Shown one piece after another: positions 25,019-32,811 of a DNA stretch of 64,000 nucleotides. The stretch comes from DAOUKH01 sp965207995. Lineage in GTDB: Bacteria > Chloroflexota > Dehalococcoidia > SHYB01. The position numbers and the translations under genes were made by a program. Within the stretch, counting starts at the first letter, position 1, and each line of letters begins with the position of its first letter. Location of the stretch: the NCBI GenBank assembly GCA_965207995.1, contig OZ242299.1, forward strand, positions 558,001 through 622,000, read 5' to 3'. Below the pieces are notes generated by a model. The model was given only the letters and a program-made list of their open reading frames with translations, was not told the origin of the DNA and did not search any database.

Positions 25019-25091
25019 ATCGCTTGATCTGGTGAATGCGCCGCCGACGCGGACGGACCGGGAGAACGCCGACGGCGCGGTAAGTTAGCCT

Positions 25092-25421
25092 CTAGCTCTC
25101 GTTGTCCCCGTTCCAGAAGGTCATCTGGAATCCCTCCCCTTCGAGGAGGATCCTCAGGCCGCCGGGAATGAGGAACGCGAAGCGGACGAGGCAGTGGTAG
25201 GCTCCGCCGGAGGGCTTGACGCCCTTCTTGCGCCAGCGGCGCACCTGCTTACGGTCTGCGCCGATGGCCTCGGAGAAGGCGCTCCATGTCAGCCCGCTGG
25301 CCTCCCTGAGCCGGTTGAGCCGGTCCACGAAGTCCTCCGGCAGGTCGCCGCTCTGGTAGGGCAACACGCGGTCCGGGGCTTGCCTCCGGTCGAAACGGGT
25401 TTCAGTGTTGCGCTTGGGCAT
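25092..25421 (-). CDS. HTH (XRE-like) protein
   Basis: A 109-residue protein from ATG 25421 (GGAGG 7 bases upstream). Residues 29-65 hold DFVDRLNRLREASGLTWSAF, SEAIGADRKQVRRWRKKG, an XRE-type helix-turn-helix with recognition helix DRKQVRRWRKKG. The C-terminal part AYHCLVRFAFLIPGGLRILL is hydrophobic. Shares a duplicated core with the next gene upstream (LNRLREASGLTWSA). Start overlaps the previous stop by one base. Probably a regulator of element excision or transfer. Confidence 0.65.
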   Translation of the reverse strand: MPKRNTETRFDRRQAPDRVLPYQSGDLPEDFVDRLNRLREASGLTWSAFSEAIGADRKQVRRWRKKGVKPSGGAYHCLVRFAFLIPGGLRILLEGEGFQMTFWNGDNES

Positions 25422-25621
25422 CACTTACCTCCCTTCCTGCGCCACAGCCGCGCCCGCTTGCGGTCAACGTCGATTGCCCGCGCGAGGGCGCTCCATGTGA
25501 GGCCGCTGGCCTCCCTGAGCCTGTTGAGGCGGTCCCGGATGTGCTGCGGCAGTGCGCGGCCCGCGAGATCGCTCCGGTCGGTATCCCCGTCAAAACGGGG
25601 GTCAGGGTTACGGTTGTTCAT
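25421..25621 (-). CDS. Small HTH protein, paralogue of 25092
   Basis: A 66-residue protein: MNNRNPDPRFDGDTDRSDLA, then HIRDRLNRLREASGLTWSAL, ARAIDVDRKRARLWRRKGGK. The HTH core is the same as in the downstream gene but the protein ends straight after the recognition helix, so it is either a minimal DNA-binding protein or a truncated copy made by tandem duplication. Translation overlaps both neighbours. Confidence 0.55.
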   Translation of the reverse strand: MNNRNPDPRFDGDTDRSDLAGRALPQHIRDRLNRLREASGLTWSALARAIDVDRKRARLWRRKGGK

Positions 25622-25886
25622 CGCTCACCTCCAATCTGAACAACTGGTGAAAGTCGTTTACGCCGAGGGCCTTGAGCATCCGTTCCCGGATGCGTCCCGA
25701 GGGCGCAGTCCCTTCGTTGACCAGCTTGGAGACGTATCCGGGGCTGACCCCGGTCTCCCTGGCGAGCCAGCTCTGGGAGCAGTTGAGCACTGCCAACCGC
25801 CTCCAGACGGCCGCCGTGTCGAGCCGGACGACGCTCCGTCCTCGACGCCTTCGGGGGCCTCTCGATCCGCCAGTGTGTGGCCTCAT
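25608..25886 (-). CDS. HTH protein
   Basis: From ATG 25886 (GGAGAACG ribosome site), a 92-residue protein with an arginine-rich N-terminus (PRRRRGRS), an HTH core NCSQSWLARETGVSPGYVSK, LVNEGTAPSGRIRERMLKAL, and a short tail. This is the Cro/C1-type arrangement. First of three consecutive, overlapping small HTH genes; stop overlaps the next start by 14 bases. The longer frame starting at 26057 overlaps the replication-relaxation gene and is rejected. Confidence 0.65.
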   Translation of the reverse strand: MRPHTGGSRGPRRRRGRSVVRLDTAAVWRRLAVLNCSQSWLARETGVSPGYVSKLVNEGTAPSGRIRERMLKALGVNDFHQLFRLEVSDEQP

Positions 25887-25954
25887 CGTCTTTCGTTCTC
25901 CCGCATTGAGGCGAGGGGTTGCAGGGGCACTCGCTCCTCCGTTTCGGGCGCAGT

Positions 25955-27592
25955 TCATCTGCCCAGGGGCAGGTGCGTAGGCTCCCACTCGCCGGGCGTG
26001 CGCCAGACGCGTCCCAGCGGCCCCAATGCATCCACTGCCTCCCCGTGGGACACCCACAGGGGCACGGTCACGCCGGTTCTGCCCATCTCCCGTTGGGCGA
26101 TGCCCAGGAATTGGGTGGCGGCGATGTCGTCGTCGAAGACCACCAGGACGTGGGGCCTGGTCCCGTGGTCATCCGTGGGCCAGTGTGACGAGTAGTAGCG
26201 CAGGTAGGGAGCGAGTCGCTCCGACATGGTCGCGGGCCGCACGGCGCGGCGCTCCCACTCCAGGAAGAAGGGCCAGACGACGGGACCCCGGCTCAGGACG
26301 ACGTAAGCGTCGGGATTGACGGAGCGTTGGGTCTCGCCGTGCCTGAAGTGCCTGGACGCCTTGTGGGGCGGGTCGATCTGCGTCGTCTCCCATCCCAGGA
26401 CGCCGGACTGCCGGGCGAGGGCCGCGATGAAGGCGTGGATGGCCGCCGTGTGCTCGATGTTCCTGAGAAGCTGGCGGCTCACGCCGCCGGAGATGTTCCG
26501 CCACCCCGCCGGGCCTTCCGGGTCGATGGAAGACACGCTCCACCGCCTGCGGGCCACCGCCACCGAGGAGCGGTCCCTGCGGGCCAGCATCCCCAGTCCC
26601 CGGTCGGTGAGGGCCAGGCGTCCGCTTCCCTGAATGGGCCGGGTGACGAGGCAGAAGGCTTCCAGGAGGTTCGCCAGCCGGGAGGCGCGGGGTTCCGAGA
26701 GGGCCAGCAATCCGGCCAAGTCCCTCTGCATGATCCAGGGCCAGTCGGCCACCAGATCGAGGGCGCGCTTCTCGGCTGGCTTTAGGATGGCTGGCAGCGC
26801 GTGGTCGGCGTCCGGGGCGACTTCGCCGGGGACGGTGGCCCGCGCGAGCGGCGGCTCCCACGGAATTTCCCCCCCAGGGCGCATCCCCTTGATTTCGTGA
26901 CTCAGGTCCAGGGCGGAGGTGCCCGTGGCCGGACGCCACACGGGGGAGTCGGCCCCGGCCAGTGCCGCGTCGCATTCCAGGGCGAGGAGCACGGGTACGG
27001 ATGTGCGGGCCAGCAGCCTACGGGAGTGCCTGAGCCGCACCTCGTCGGACGCCAGGACGAGCACCATTCCCGGCAACCGTCCCTCGCCGAGCCGCCACAG
27101 CCGCTTGGAGAAGGCGGTCCTGTCGGCGGTCGGACCCTGTCTGACAATCCCGACGCTCCTTCCTCCGGGGAGCATGACGGCCGCATCCAGGGGTCCGGCG
27201 CGGTACAGTCGCAGGCGGACGGGATGGTCGCCGGCGTTGGCGACGGCGGAGGCCAGCCGGTAGATGACCGCGATGGCGTCGAGCCGCTCCAGTAGGATGC
27301 GCCGCCACTCGGCCGAGACGGAACGGGAACGCAGCAGGCCGTCAGCAGTCGTCTTCTCTTCCAGGGCCAGCCTCAGCAGGCCGTTGGGGGTGAGGAAGTA
27401 ACGCCGGGTCGGCGGCGTGAGGTCCGCCGCGTGGGGGATGGAGGAGACGAAGCCGCCATCCTCCAACCTGCGAACCGCCTCGTATACGGCGGTTCTCGAC
27501 CAGCCGGAGACGGAGACCATCTCCAGCCGGTCAAGCAGGGGAGTCCACGCCAGCCTGCGGAGCATCTCTCCTTCGCAGCCGCCGGGGCTCAT
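25955..27592 (-). CDS. Replication-relaxation family protein
   Basis: A 545-residue protein. The N-terminal winged-helix part (MVSVSGWSRTAVYEAVRRLE, DGGFVSSIPHA, RRYFLTPNGLLRLALEE) and a second such segment (LVADWPWIMQRDLAGLLALS, EPRASRLANLLEAF, LTDRGLGMLARRDRSSV) suggest two HTH modules, followed by RQSGVLGWETTQIDPPHKAS and HVLVVFDDDIAATQFLGIAQ. This layout fits the Replic_Relax family found on Gram-positive and Chloroflexi plasmids and conjugative elements, near coupling proteins. Its start overlaps the coupling protein stop (ATGA), so both are translated together. Could take the relaxase role, but no Tyr/His relaxase motif is seen. Confidence 0.65.
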   Translation of the reverse strand: MSPGGCEGEMLRRLAWTPLLDRLEMVSVSGWSRTAVYEAVRRLEDGGFVSSIPHAADLTPPTRRYFLTPNGLLRLALEEKTTADGLLRSRSVSAEWRRILLERLDAIAVIYRLASAVANAGDHPVRLRLYRAGPLDAAVMLPGGRSVGIVRQGPTADRTAFSKRLWRLGEGRLPGMVLVLASDEVRLRHSRRLLARTSVPVLLALECDAALAGADSPVWRPATGTSALDLSHEIKGMRPGGEIPWEPPLARATVPGEVAPDADHALPAILKPAEKRALDLVADWPWIMQRDLAGLLALSEPRASRLANLLEAFCLVTRPIQGSGRLALTDRGLGMLARRDRSSVAVARRRWSVSSIDPEGPAGWRNISGGVSRQLLRNIEHTAAIHAFIAALARQSGVLGWETTQIDPPHKASRHFRHGETQRSVNPDAYVVLSRGPVVWPFFLEWERRAVRPATMSERLAPYLRYYSSHWPTDDHGTRPHVLVVFDDDIAATQFLGIAQREMGRTGVTVPLWVSHGEAVDALGPLGRVWRTPGEWEPTHLPLGR

Positions 27593-30153
27593 TCGTGGGC
27601 CTCCTCAGGGTTGCGGTGCTTGCTGGGCTGCTGTCTCCGGTCGGATCCACCGCCGGATCGGACATCCTTCTTCAAGGGGTCTTCAGCCTGCTTCAGATCT
27701 TCGACGCCCTTCTTGAACTCCTCCACCTTCTTCAGGTCCTCGGCGGCGGCGTGGGCCGCCTGCTGGGCGGACAGGGTGTACCCGGCGGTCGCGGCGCGGA
27801 TGCGTGCGGCGACGGCGGGGTCTCCGGGCTCCGGCTTGCGCACCATCATCGAGAAGGCATCCATCCGCTCCGTTCCGACGGTGGAGCGGACGTAGCAGTG
27901 GTGCACGGGCAGGGACACGATGTCGTCCTCGGACACCCGGTCCTTGCCCAACTCCCACACCAGGTGGCGGGCGTCGTTGCCCGCCACCTGGAAGACGGCG
28001 AGGCAGCCCACGTTGGCGAGGATGGTGTCCCGCATGGTGGGAGAGAGGTCGTCCAGCTTTGCGAGGCTCTGGGTGGCCAGGATGAAGGAGGCCCCGAACT
28101 TGCCAAGCTCAGACAGCATCGACTCGTAGTCCACGCCGGGCATGGACTGCATCTCGTCCACCACCACCAGCGCGCCGCGTCTCTCTTGGAGAGAAAGACT
28201 TCCCTGCTCCCGGATGACCGAATCGGCCAGGTTGAGCAGGGAAGCTCCCACGAGGGCGGCAACGTCCCGTCCCACGACTCCCTGGGCAGTGGAGACCAGC
28301 AGGATGCCGCCGTCGAGGATGGTCTTTCGCAGATCGATGGTGGAGCGACGCTGCCCCAGGATGGCCCGCGCCCTCTTGGAGGATGCGTAGTAGGAGAGCC
28401 TTGTCTGCACCGGGGCAAGGGCCTCAGCGCGGTACTGGCGGTGCCAGCTGCCGAAGTCTCTCGCCCACCACTCAAGGAGGAAGGGGTCGCTCACCTTGGC
28501 CAGGACCGCCCTGCGGTAGGCGTCGTTGGACAGCAACCGCAGCCCGTCGAGGATGGTGTGCTGCTCATGCTCCTCGGTGGTGGGGTGCTCGTTGGCCTCG
28601 TGGAGGGTCTTGACGGTCTGCTCCAGGATGGACTGCATCCTCGGCCCCCACTGGTCCCACAGGCCCCTGGCGACGCGCACCACCGAGTCGGCGGTGCGGT
28701 CGCGGTCTGCGAAGACGCGGGTGTCCAGCAGGTTGACGCCGGGGGAGCGGGAGACGTCCGACAGGTCGATGAGCTTCACTTTGTTGATGAGGGATTCGGG
28801 AACGTGTTCAAGGATGTCCGTAACCAGGTCGGTGTGGGGGTCTATGACCACGATGGCGTCTCCGTCCCTCCCTGCCGCCTTCTCCCTCAGCTTGTGAGTG
28901 ACGATGTGGTGCATCAGCGTGGACTTGCCCATGCGGGTGCGGGCCACGTAGAAGTGGTGTCGCCTGAGCAGGTCGTCGGGGAAGCGAATGGGCATGGGCT
29001 TGCCCGCCGTGGTGTCTCCCACCAGCGCGCCTCTCCTGACCCCTCTGGCCGAGGGCATGAGTCCCCTCGCTCCCGACCTCTCCACCAACGGCGTCTCGTC
29101 GCCCGCTCCCGGCGGATGCCACAGGGCCGCAACCTCGCGGACCCCCAGGACACTGCGCCTGCCGAACAGGCCAGGGCCTGACGGGTGCAGCGCGTCGGGG
29201 TCAGGTACAACCGGCTTCATCTTGCCCGCCTTGACCCTCGCCCCGGCGGGGTTGTCGAAGTGGCGGTAGGCGGCGACCACCGGCTCAAGCAGCTCGGCGG
29301 CCCTCTGTGCGCCTGTGTCGGCGGGCGTGATCGCCGTGACCTGTATCTCGGCGTCGAAGGCGATCCGCGAGACTTTTTCGCGTATGAGCAATGGGTCTTC
29401 GACCCGGTTCCTGGATTTCTTCCATCGCCACCACGCCCAGCCGCCTGCGGTGAGGCCCAACGCCGTGCCCATACCCAGCAGCACGGCCTTCCACACGTCC
29501 CCGTCCTGCACCCACAGGTAGCCCTGGAGGGCGGCGAGAGCGCCGATGCCCAGCACCGCCATCGTCACCCCGTCCATCTGGAGGGGCTTGGTCTGGTAGG
29601 TGTAGGAGGGTTCTCTCTGCTCGTAGCCGGGCCGCTTGTGGGCCTTTTCGAGATGGTGCTGCGACCAGTCGGGGCCGAGGGAGGTCAGCTTGAGTTGAGC
29701 TACCACCCGCTCACCCTCGTTCAGGGACGACAGCGCGCCCATGAGAGCGATGAGGGGATCGGAGCCGGGGTCGAGCAGGTCGTCGTCGCGGAAGGTGCGC
29801 AGGGGGACGTACTCGGGGCCGTCGGCCCGCAGCGTCATCGACCACGCCTGCTCTCCCTCCCTGAGCCAGAGCGGGTCCTCGCCGGGGTGCACCTTCTCTA
29901 TGCGGGCCTGGGGGTAGTGGGCGCTTATCTGGCCTCGCACCACCCGGTCGTCCAGGCAACGGGCCATCAGGGTCACGCCGTCCATGTCCCCGGCAAGCTC
30001 CAGGGAGAAGGGCTCCGGCACCGCGATGGACTGGAGGAGGTTCTCCACGCCCAGCAGGGTTCGCTCTCCGGTCCTGGGCGGCGTCACCGCCAACAACACG
30101 GGCTTCTTCTCCTCGTCGTTTCCAAACAGGATTTCTCTAGGGTTCAGTTTCAT
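27589..30153 (-). CDS. Conjugative coupling protein (TraG/VirD4-HerA-like ATPase)
   Basis: An 854-residue protein from ATG 30153 (AAGGAG ribosome site); the longer frame upstream is antisense to virB4 and rejected. Two transmembrane segments near residues 185-240 (VTMAVLGIGALAALQGYLWV; AVLLGMGTALGLTAGGWAWW). The motor domain follows: ARTRMGKSTLMHHI (Walker A with M in place of G, near residue 408), IVVIDPHTDL, and ALVVVDEMQSMPGVDYESML (Walker B, about residue 660), then FILATQSLAKLDD. A Lys/Glu-rich tail ends the protein. It would pump element DNA to the secretion channel. The motor domain can also be described as HerA/DUF87-like. Confidence 0.82.
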   Translation of the reverse strand: MKLNPREILFGNDEEKKPVLLAVTPPRTGERTLLGVENLLQSIAVPEPFSLELAGDMDGVTLMARCLDDRVVRGQISAHYPQARIEKVHPGEDPLWLREGEQAWSMTLRADGPEYVPLRTFRDDDLLDPGSDPLIALMGALSSLNEGERVVAQLKLTSLGPDWSQHHLEKAHKRPGYEQREPSYTYQTKPLQMDGVTMAVLGIGALAALQGYLWVQDGDVWKAVLLGMGTALGLTAGGWAWWRWKKSRNRVEDPLLIREKVSRIAFDAEIQVTAITPADTGAQRAAELLEPVVAAYRHFDNPAGARVKAGKMKPVVPDPDALHPSGPGLFGRRSVLGVREVAALWHPPGAGDETPLVERSGARGLMPSARGVRRGALVGDTTAGKPMPIRFPDDLLRRHHFYVARTRMGKSTLMHHIVTHKLREKAAGRDGDAIVVIDPHTDLVTDILEHVPESLINKVKLIDLSDVSRSPGVNLLDTRVFADRDRTADSVVRVARGLWDQWGPRMQSILEQTVKTLHEANEHPTTEEHEQHTILDGLRLLSNDAYRRAVLAKVSDPFLLEWWARDFGSWHRQYRAEALAPVQTRLSYYASSKRARAILGQRRSTIDLRKTILDGGILLVSTAQGVVGRDVAALVGASLLNLADSVIREQGSLSLQERRGALVVVDEMQSMPGVDYESMLSELGKFGASFILATQSLAKLDDLSPTMRDTILANVGCLAVFQVAGNDARHLVWELGKDRVSEDDIVSLPVHHCYVRSTVGTERMDAFSMMVRKPEPGDPAVAARIRAATAGYTLSAQQAAHAAAEDLKKVEEFKKGVEDLKQAEDPLKKDVRSGGGSDRRQQPSKHRNPEEAHE

Positions 30154-30196
30154 TGGGTAACTCCTTACGTATGGGTGTCTTTTGCGCGTCTTCGTC

Positions 30197-32458
30197 CTAT
30201 CGGTGTCCGCCCGGCCTCCACTCGATGACCTCCGTCTCCTCAGGGGTGGCCTCGATGCGCACGGGGAAGCGGTGTCCCTTCGCCAACAGGAGCCCGTCTC
30301 CCCTTGGGCACGACAGCAGCCAGCGCTGGAGGTCGTCGGGCAGGTCAAAGGCGTCGCCCACGGTGCCAATGGCCGCCGCGTCCTGCTGGAGCAGCAGCTT
30401 GAAGGCGGCGTTCTGGAGCAGCGCCCTCCCGGAGTGGCCGGTGATCGTTCTGGATGAGTCCTCGGACAGCAGGTCCTGGACGTCCTGGGTGATGAACTGC
30501 AACCCCAGCCGGTGTTTTCTTGCTCTCTTGGCCATGCTGACCATGAACGCGGCTCCTTCGGGGTGCTGCATGATGCTCCACACCTCATCCACCACCAGCA
30601 GGCGGGGCTTGGGGTTCTGCGCCGCAGCCGCCCACACCGTCTCGGTGCAGACCATCGCGGCGGCGGGCCGCAGTTCGGGTTCGAGCAATCGCAGGTCGAA
30701 TACAGTGACGAGAGCTTCCCTCCCCAGCAGGTCGTCACCCTCGTCGGAGAGCAGGTTGCGCAGGCTGCCGGTGGCGAAGGGCCTCAGCAAGTGGGCTATG
30801 TCAGGTGATTCACTCTGTAGATATGTATAGAAGTCCCTGAAGCCGGTGCGTTCCCTGTGCTGGGCGTAGTAGCCGGCCAGGGAGTGGTCGAGGGAGGCCC
30901 TGCGCTCCGCGCCGAGGCTCTCTCCCACCATCACCTCGATGAGCCGTCTCAGGCTGCCGATGCGCTGGAGCAGCTCCTCGTCGTCCCCCCGGTCGATGAC
31001 GAAGGGGTTCATGCCCTGTCCGGGAACGCCGGGGGAGAGCACGCGTCCACCGGCCGCCCTCGCCATGTCCGCGTACTCCCCCTCCGGGTCGATGACGTAG
31101 GCGGTGACGCCGCGCGTCAATCCCCTGAGCACGCCCAGCTTCGTCGCAAAACTCTTGCCGCTTCCCGACCTTGCGAGGACGGCGGTGTTGGCATTCAGGT
31201 GGGTGCCGTCCCAGGGGTCGTAGACCACGGGGGAGCAGGCCCGCATGTCGATGCCGTAGAGGGTGCCGCTCCTCGTGTCCAGGTCGGGCGGCGCGAAGGG
31301 GAACAACCGCGCCAGGCTGGACGTGTCCAGCGTGCGCCACTCGGCCACGGCGTTCAGTCCCAGGGGCAGCGTCGATAGCAGCCCCTCCCTCTGTCTGAAG
31401 GCCAGGTTGTCCAGCTTGCCGAGAGTGGCGGCGAAGTGGGCCTTGGCCCGTTGGGTCATCTCCTTCAGCGAGTTTTCATTCCTCGCGTGAAGCGTGACTG
31501 AGAGAGAAGAATGAAATAGCCTTTCCCTGCCCCGCTGCACCTCGTCCCTGAGCCGGGTCACGTCCTCCAGGGCAATCTCCGCCTCCGGGGACATGGTGCG
31601 GCCCCGCTTGAAGGACAACGACTGCGCCGACTCGAAGCGCACCTTCTGCCACTCCAGAGTCCTGGCCGCCTGCTCGGCGGGTATGGGTCCCAAGTGGATG
31701 GACAGGTCCATCGGCGCTCCCGCCGCCATCAGCCCTTGCAGGAAGCCTGGAGCCAGCGACCGGGGCCACTTGCCCAGGTGCAGAGAGCGCACCAGCCTGT
31801 CGCCAATGCGCATGTCTCTGCGGTTGACCTGTACCTCGAGCTCCTCGCTCTCGTCCACGTCGGTTGGCGATCCACCCAGGGCTGCGGCTACGAGGAACAT
31901 CCGAAGCTGGCGTCCTTTCAGTGGGTGGACGGACAGCCCGGCCCGCGCCAGCAGGCCCCGCAGCTCGTCGATGCGGGCGTGCTCGCAGACGGCGTAGAAG
32001 CGCCGGTCAAGGATGCCGTCGCGGGACTCCAGGTCGGTGAGGAGACGGTTCAGAGACTCGGCGGCCGCCGCCGTCTGCGGTGGAAGGTCACCCGGCTGGG
32101 CCTCTTGCAGCTTCTCCCGCAGCCCGCCAAGACGCGGCGGGTGCTGGCGTATGAGAAGCTGGACAGGGAAGTCGAGGGCGTTGAGCGCCCCGGCGAAGGC
32201 CCCCAGCTTCGGCTCGTCGATCTCAAGCCCCATCACCTCGCACACGCCCAGCTTCACCCCGTCCAGCCGGACGGGGCCGTCTTCCTCCAGGTGCGACAGC
32301 ATGAAGAAGAGGGGTAGCTCCGGTATTGGCTTCGGGGCGGGTTGTCCGTGCGCCGGTGCGTCAGCCAGTAGGTCTTGCCCGCTGCCTTGCATGTCGGTGT
32401 ATGGCTCCGGCGACCGCTCCGTCCTTCGTCTCGTCAGTCTTTGAATTAGTTCTTTCAC
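30197..32458 (-). CDS. VirB4-like conjugation ATPase
   Basis: A 753-residue protein (GTG start at 32458). C-terminal motor: TAVLARSGSGKSFATKLGVL (Walker A, about residue 430), AYVIDPEGEYADMARAAGG, RLLVVDEVWSIMQHPEGAAF (Walker B) and GLQFITQDVQDLLSEDSS. The N-terminal half (ELPLFFMLSHLEEDGPVRLD, FYAVCEHARIDELRGLLARA) fits the VirB4/TraC/CagE N-domain. It energises pilus assembly and substrate transfer at the inner membrane. Lies between the VirB2-like gene and the coupling protein, as in type IV secretion operons of Gram-positive and Chloroflexi elements. Confidence 0.87.
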   Translation of the reverse strand: MKELIQRLTRRRTERSPEPYTDMQGSGQDLLADAPAHGQPAPKPIPELPLFFMLSHLEEDGPVRLDGVKLGVCEVMGLEIDEPKLGAFAGALNALDFPVQLLIRQHPPRLGGLREKLQEAQPGDLPPQTAAAAESLNRLLTDLESRDGILDRRFYAVCEHARIDELRGLLARAGLSVHPLKGRQLRMFLVAAALGGSPTDVDESEELEVQVNRRDMRIGDRLVRSLHLGKWPRSLAPGFLQGLMAAGAPMDLSIHLGPIPAEQAARTLEWQKVRFESAQSLSFKRGRTMSPEAEIALEDVTRLRDEVQRGRERLFHSSLSVTLHARNENSLKEMTQRAKAHFAATLGKLDNLAFRQREGLLSTLPLGLNAVAEWRTLDTSSLARLFPFAPPDLDTRSGTLYGIDMRACSPVVYDPWDGTHLNANTAVLARSGSGKSFATKLGVLRGLTRGVTAYVIDPEGEYADMARAAGGRVLSPGVPGQGMNPFVIDRGDDEELLQRIGSLRRLIEVMVGESLGAERRASLDHSLAGYYAQHRERTGFRDFYTYLQSESPDIAHLLRPFATGSLRNLLSDEGDDLLGREALVTVFDLRLLEPELRPAAAMVCTETVWAAAAQNPKPRLLVVDEVWSIMQHPEGAAFMVSMAKRARKHRLGLQFITQDVQDLLSEDSSRTITGHSGRALLQNAAFKLLLQQDAAAIGTVGDAFDLPDDLQRWLLSCPRGDGLLLAKGHRFPVRIEATPEETEVIEWRPGGHR

Positions 32459-32478
32459 TTCGCTCGCTTTCCTTCTTC

Positions 32479-32811
32479 TTAGGGGACCGGGATGGGGATG
32501 ACGCCGTGCTTCAGCAGGGCGGCGACACCCTTGGCCGAGAGCACCAGCACCAGGCCAATGACGGCCATTACCACGGCGATCTTGGCCCTGCCGCCGCCAC
32601 GCTCCTCGCCTTTCTCGGCCATCAGGACGAAGCCCGCCCAGACGATGGCGAAGACGGCCAGTCCGGCGGCGGCGTAGGCCATCGCGGTCAACACCACGTC
32701 GAAGGCGTCCAACATGGCCTGCTTCTCAGCCGGGGCCGCGCCGGTGGTCGCCAGCGCAGTCCCGGCGAGAAGGACCGTCATCCATAGACGTCTCACCAGG
32801 GCCACTCCCAT
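32479..32811 (-). CDS. VirB2/TrbC-like pilin subunit
   Basis: A 110-residue frame from ATG 32811 (in-frame GTG at 32829 is possible). Signal-like start WMTVLLAGTALATTGAAPAE, then two transmembrane helices (VVLTAMAYAAAGLAVFAIVW; KIAVVMAVIGLVLVLSAKGV) joined by a charged loop EKGEERGGGRAK, the VirB2 hairpin layout. Overlaps the PrgI-like gene's stop. Together with 34509 it makes two such small membrane proteins in the operon. Confidence 0.6.
   Translation of the reverse strand: MGVALVRRLWMTVLLAGTALATTGAAPAEKQAMLDAFDVVLTAMAYAAAGLAVFAIVWAGFVLMAEKGEERGGGRAKIAVVMAVIGLVLVLSAKGVAALLKHGVIPIPVP

Noticed and set aside
27595..29181. 528-codon plus-strand frame
   Set aside because: Antisense to the coupling-protein gene with its Walker motifs; a GC-rich shadow.
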